This document shows, one piece after another, positions 60,241 through 64,000 of a DNA stretch of 64,000 nt. Position numbers and translations under genes: made by a program. This stretch comes from Sediminibacterium roseum (lineage in GTDB: Bacteria > Bacteroidota > Bacteroidia > Chitinophagales > Chitinophagaceae): contig NZ_JAACJS010000015.1 in NCBI RefSeq assembly GCF_009939005.1, positions 1,490,325-1,554,324 on the forward strand. Reading direction: 5' to 3'. The notes beneath the pieces were generated by a model. The model had not been told where the DNA came from. It was given only the letters and a program-made list of their open reading frames with translations, and made no database searches. Numbering within the stretch: position 1 is the first letter of the stretch; every line of letters starts with the position of its first letter.

Positions 60241-60831
60241 TTAAGCGGCTACAGTTGTTTTGTTTGTGAAAGGAAGTTCGTCCTTATCGTAACGGCCAAG
60301 CCACCATCCTTCTTCGGCGATCTGTACATCTGTTTCTATTGCGCCGTTGGCGGATAAGAAAGCGGTGAGATCGTTCTCGTTTGTTTTTTCCGTGCATTCG
60401 ATCACCATCACAAAAAGATCATCGGTGGCACGCGGGTGAAAATGGTGTTTTTTCACGAACGGCGCGATCTGGCAGAGGTAGCAGAATGTGAGTACCATGC
60501 CTACTGCTGAGAACAATACCGTTAACTCGAACGTGATCGGGATCCACGCCGGCAATGCGAAGTGTGGTTTACCGCCGAAGTTCAGCGGCCAGTCTTTCGT
60601 CAATATCCAGCTGATGCAACCCAATGCTGTTGATGTACCGGTGATACCGTAAATAAATCCCGCAGTGTGCAGGCTTGTTTCCCTCAAACCCATTGCATGA
60701 TCCAGCCCGTGTACCGCGAAAGGCGTATACACATCATGGATCTTATAACCTGCCGTACGAACTTTTTTCACTGCAGGAAATAATGTAGCCTCATCATCGA
60801 AACAACCTACTACGAATTTCTTTTTTGCCAT
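60241..60831 (-). CDS. actD: Alternative complex III subunit ActD (DUF3341)
   Basis: 196 residues. The N-terminal domain contains GCFDDEATLFPAVKKVRTAG and DVYTPFAVHGLDHAMGLRET, the DUF3341 pattern. Two helices follow (FIYGITGTSTALGCISWIL and ITFELTVLFSAVGMVLTFCY). ActD is a structural membrane subunit of complex III. It starts 105 bases after actC ends and precedes actE. Confidence 0.93.
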   Translation of the reverse strand: MAKKKFVVGCFDDEATLFPAVKKVRTAGYKIHDVYTPFAVHGLDHAMGLRETSLHTAGFIYGITGTSTALGCISWILTKDWPLNFGGKPHFALPAWIPITFELTVLFSAVGMVLTFCYLCQIAPFVKKHHFHPRATDDLFVMVIECTEKTNENDLTAFLSANGAIETDVQIAEEGWWLGRYDKDELPFTNKTTVAA

Positions 60832-60936
60832 TTTCTTGAGCTTTGAGCTGTAAGCTTTGAGCTTCGAGCTTTTATAAAAATTTCAATACTCTCTGTTTTG
60901 CCGGCCGCCTGCGCTGAAGCTTCGGTGGCCAGGGCT

Positions 60937-62382
60937 TTAGTGGTGATGCTGTTGATCGTGAACAAATTTGTCGAGATCTTCCGCTTCAATGCTTCCCATA
61001 TTATTCTTGTAGTTCTCACCCGTCGTTTTCAATACATATTTGATCTCTGCGATCGCGATCACAGGGAAGTATTTGGCGAAGAGGAAGAAGCAGGTAAAGA
61101 ACAAACCGAATGTACCGGCATAGAAACCGATCTCCCAGATAGACGGGCTGTAGTAAACAGACCAGCTTGATGGAAGGTAATCGCGGTACAAAGAAGTTAC
61201 GATGATCACAAAACGCTCGAACCACATACCGATGTTCACGATGATGCTCATGAAGAAGGTAACAAACAGGTTCCTTCTCATTTTGCGGAACCAGAAGATC
61301 TGCGGGCTCAATACGTTACATGCCATCATGCCCCAGTAGCTCCATCCATAAGGACTGAACAGGTAGGCACGGCTGTACCAGAATGTGTAGCCTTCGTATT
61401 TGTTCTGGCTGTACCAGCCCATGAACAGTTCTGTCAGGTAGGCGATACCTACGATAGAACCGGTGAGTACAATTACTTTGTTCATCGCCTCGATGTGGCC
61501 GATGGTGATGTAGTCTTCCATTTCAAATACCTTACGCATGATCACCAGCAGGGTTTGCACCATGGCAAAACCTGAGAAGATCGCACCGGCAACGAAGTAA
61601 GGAGGGAAGATGGTGGTGTGCCAGCCCGGGATAACGGAAGTGGCGAAGTCGAAGGATACGATCGTGTGTACAGAAAGTACCAGCGGTGTACTCAAACCTG
61701 CGAGTACAAGAGAGAGGCTCTCATGTCTTTGCCAGTGTTTGGTTGAACCGTTCCATCCGAAAGAAGCGATACCGTACAGGCGTTTGCGGAGCTTGGTGAA
61801 AGCGCGGTCGCGAACCGTTGCCATATCCGGGATCAATCCTGAATACCAGAACAACAGTGATACGGTAAAATAAGTAGAGATCGCAAATACATCCCAGAGA
61901 AGCGGTGAGTTAAAGTTCACCCACAAAGGGCCACGTGTATTTGGGTAAGGTAATACGAAGAATGCCATCCACACACGACCCATGTGCCAGATCGGGAACT
62001 GCCCGGCGCACATTACCGCGAAGATCGTCATAGCCTCTGCCGCACGGTTCACACCTGTTCTCCAGCCCTGGCGGAAAAGGAGAAGGATCGCAGAGATGAG
62101 CGTACCGGCGTGACCGATACCTACCCACCAAACGAAGTTGGTGATGTCCCAACCCCAACCCACGGTCTTGTTCAGGTTCCACTGGCCAATACCATACGTA
62201 ACGTCCCTGTAAATACTGTACACACCAAACAAAAGCAAGGCAACGGCTATGTAAAAGCCGATGTACCATAACCTGGTAGGTTTAGCTTCAATAGGGCGAA
62301 CAATATCTTCCGTAACCTGGTGATAGTTTTTATCTCCATTCACCAATGGTTCCCTGAGCTGTGATTCGTACTTTAAATGCAT
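60937..62382 (-). CDS. actC: Alternative complex III subunit ActC (NrfD/PsrC-type)
   Basis: 481 residues with ten helices. The N-terminus (REPLVNGDKNYHQVTEDIV) and helices such as WWVGIGHAGTLISAILLLFR and LVLAGLSTPLVLSVHTIVSF are those of ActC. This subunit holds the menaquinol-oxidising site next to ActB. The C-terminus ends in histidines. Upstream lies actB and downstream actD, in the expected order. Confidence 0.94.
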   Translation of the reverse strand: MHLKYESQLREPLVNGDKNYHQVTEDIVRPIEAKPTRLWYIGFYIAVALLLFGVYSIYRDVTYGIGQWNLNKTVGWGWDITNFVWWVGIGHAGTLISAILLLFRQGWRTGVNRAAEAMTIFAVMCAGQFPIWHMGRVWMAFFVLPYPNTRGPLWVNFNSPLLWDVFAISTYFTVSLLFWYSGLIPDMATVRDRAFTKLRKRLYGIASFGWNGSTKHWQRHESLSLVLAGLSTPLVLSVHTIVSFDFATSVIPGWHTTIFPPYFVAGAIFSGFAMVQTLLVIMRKVFEMEDYITIGHIEAMNKVIVLTGSIVGIAYLTELFMGWYSQNKYEGYTFWYSRAYLFSPYGWSYWGMMACNVLSPQIFWFRKMRRNLFVTFFMSIIVNIGMWFERFVIIVTSLYRDYLPSSWSVYYSPSIWEIGFYAGTFGLFFTCFFLFAKYFPVIAIAEIKYVLKTTGENYKNNMGSIEAEDLDKFVHDQQHHH

Positions 62383-62462
62383 CTGGTCTTGTTTATGGTC
62401 ACTCCCTGCAGTACTGCCGGGAATCGTATTTTATTGAATCAACTTTATTTTCAACTAATAAT

Positions 62463-62535
62463 CAAGAATAAGAATCAACAATCAAGAACTTCTCTCTCAA
62501 TTACTAATTACTAATTTCTAATTATCAATTACCAA
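62463..62535. repeat. AT-rich ATTACTAATT-type repeats between actC and actB
   Basis: Units such as CAATTACTAATTACTAATTT and CTAATTATCAATTACCAATC occur in tandem, similar to those at 53931-54089. No coding signal was seen. They may be a member of a dispersed AT-rich repeat type in this genome. Confidence 0.5.
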
Positions 62536-64000
62536 TCAATGGTGCGCCGGTGCCGCGTGTTCTTCTTTCTTTGCCTCGCCGTGTGCCGCGTCTTCGTGCA
62601 TTTCGTCTGTGTTTCTCACTTTCGCGAGGTAGTTCACATTCGGGAGCACGTGCAATTGTTCAAGCACATAGAACGTACGGTTCGGGTTGTTTTTCCTGAT
62701 CTGGCTGATCTCGCTGTTCGGGTTGTTCACGTTTCCGAAAGTGATGCAACCGCTCGCACATGCCTGCGCACATGCCACTTTCACATCTTTGTCTTCCAGC
62801 GGACGGCTTTCTTTTTTCGCAGCGAGTTTTCCTTCCTGTAAACGCTGTACGCAGAAAGAACATTTTTCGATCACACCACGTGAACGTACGGTCACATCCG
62901 GGTTCAATACCATTCTTGTGAGATCATCGTTCATATCCAGCACAACATCGTTCACCACTTCTTTCTGGTTGTTAGGGAAGCTGTCTGCACCCGAGTAATC
63001 GGCCCAGTTGAAGCGGCGTACTTTATAAGGACAGTTGTTTGCACAATACCTTGTTCCGATACAGCGGTTGTAGGTCATCTGGTTCAGACCCTCAGAGCTG
63101 TGGTTGGTTGCGGCAACAGGGCAAACGTTCTCACAAGGAGCGTTGTCGCAATGCTGGCACATCAATGGCTGGAACACCACGTTAGGGTTGTCCATATCGC
63201 CACTGTAATATTTATCGATGCGCAACCAATGCATTTCATGGCCGCGTAATACTTCCGGTTTACCAACAACAGATACGTTGTTCTCTGCATTACATGCCAC
63301 AACGCACGCGCCGCAACCGTTACATGCGTTCAGGTCAACGCTCATTCCCCATCTTACACCCGGACGATCGTAAACAGGATAGATGGTACCTTGTTTTTCG
63401 AAGTTCTCCAGTCCACCCCATGGCTCCAGTTCTTTCTGGCGCTCATCGCGGATCTCTGTAGGATGGTGCTTATAGGCTGCGAGCGATGTTTCTTTCATCA
63501 CTTCCGTACGGTTGCCCTGTTCGGTATCGTAACGGTTGTGTGTTTGTGTCAGGGCTACAGGATATTTTTCGCCGGTTGCTGCGATGGCAACATCTGCGTT
63601 TACAAAGTTCACGGTGTTACCGGAGAGGCTTGCAAGAACATAGGCGTTCTTACCCGTTCCTACAACCGCTTTACCCAATTTCTCACTGCGGCCATAACCA
63701 ACGGCGATGGCGATCGTATCAGGATGTGTTCCCGGTATGATCAACGCAGGAAGCTCCATGCTTTTGCCGTTAACCGTAACTTTTACAACAGGTTTTGGTG
63801 GATTTACTTCGTAAGCATCCGCCTGTCCGCCGTTGTTCAGGTCAATATTCAATAATGTTCTCGCGAGTGCCGGAGAAACAATTACGTAGTTGTCCCAGGT
63901 AGCGCGCGTGATCGGATCCGGCAGTTCCTGCAACCATGGGTTGGCAGCGCCTTGTCCTGCACCGATACCTATTTTCTCATACAACACCAATTCAATCTTA
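62536..64000 (-). CDS. actB: Alternative complex III iron-sulfur subunit ActB, partial (5' end outside window)
   Basis: The last ~487 residues are visible; the frame runs open off the right edge, so an internal TTG at 63990 should not be taken as a start. The C-terminal ferredoxin-like domain has four cysteine sets: CNGCGACVVAC, CQHCDNAPCENVC, CIGTRYCANNC and CSFCVQRL...CAQACASGC, for several 4Fe-4S/3Fe-4S clusters. ActB is normally about 1000 residues, its N-terminal half a molybdopterin-type domain without the cofactor. It carries electrons from ActC to the c-type cytochromes. Confidence 0.94.
   Translation of the reverse strand, partial: KIELVLYEKIGIGAGQGAANPWLQELPDPITRATWDNYVIVSPALARTLLNIDLNNGGQADAYEVNPPKPVVKVTVNGKSMELPALIIPGTHPDTIAIAVGYGRSEKLGKAVVGTGKNAYVLASLSGNTVNFVNADVAIAATGEKYPVALTQTHNRYDTEQGNRTEVMKETSLAAYKHHPTEIRDERQKELEPWGGLENFEKQGTIYPVYDRPGVRWGMSVDLNACNGCGACVVACNAENNVSVVGKPEVLRGHEMHWLRIDKYYSGDMDNPNVVFQPLMCQHCDNAPCENVCPVAATNHSSEGLNQMTYNRCIGTRYCANNCPYKVRRFNWADYSGADSFPNNQKEVVNDVVLDMNDDLTRMVLNPDVTVRSRGVIEKCSFCVQRLQEGKLAAKKESRPLEDKDVKVACAQACASGCITFGNVNNPNSEISQIRKNNPNRTFYVLEQLHVLPNVNYLAKVRNTDEMHEDAAHGEAKKEEHAAPAHH

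Overview
The window looks like chromosomal DNA from a Bacteroidota bacterium, most likely Chitinophagaceae or a close relative. Evidence: many starts follow the Bacteroidota -7 box TAnnTTTG; there is an Alternative Complex III plus aa3-type cytochrome oxidase cluster; and family-typical genes occur (DUF4270 lipoprotein, DUF4907, DUF6660, DUF5522, TonB-dependent receptor, gamma-type PaaY, LytTR regulator). No rRNA, CRISPR array, prophage or insertion sequence was seen.

Layout. 1-609: 3' part of a PfkB sugar kinase. 791-7869: aerobic phenylacetate pathway, with a TetR regulator, paaE, then (after an opposite-strand SGNH hydrolase) paaABCD, paaG, paaI and paaY; two matching inverted repeats precede tetR and paaA. 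7985-22412: mostly housekeeping genes (obg, typA, FabH-like synthase, YegS-like lipid kinase, membrane patatin, heme A synthase, RNase HII, YrdC/Sua5-like protein, JmjC-type cupin). 22690-28461: orphan NarL-type regulator, an orphan 2-oxoacid:ferredoxin oxidoreductase beta subunit, AhpD-like protein, S9 peptidase, cell-wall amidase. 28588-33606: surface-protein locus (barrel protein, DUF4270, Kelch lipoprotein, DUF4907) and a LytTR protein with a degenerate receiver. 34018-42583: acyl-CoA dehydrogenase with MarR regulator, alpha/beta hydrolase, glycosyltransferase, lone OppC-like permease, Wzy-like and Wzz-like polysaccharide proteins, Lrp regulator.

42736-42964 holds the most unusual object: an apparent tRNA-like RNA with acceptor, D, anticodon and T arms but about 100 nt where the variable arm should be, followed by a strong terminator. 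43080-50423: SDR, AraC regulator, a DoxX/HxlR pair sharing a 48-bp perfect palindrome, TonB receptor with DUF6660 protein, TrmB, DUF5522 and an alkyltransferase-like protein.

50442-64000 is one leftward respiratory cluster. In transcription order it reads actB (cut by the window edge), actC, actD, actE, actF, oxidase subunits II and I, heme O synthase, two subunit III proteins, subunit IV, SCO copper chaperone and a DUF420 protein. Together these oxidise menaquinol, pass electrons to the oxidase and assemble its hemes and copper; heme A synthase lies apart at 18980-20038.

All product names come from reading the sequence; no database search was run.
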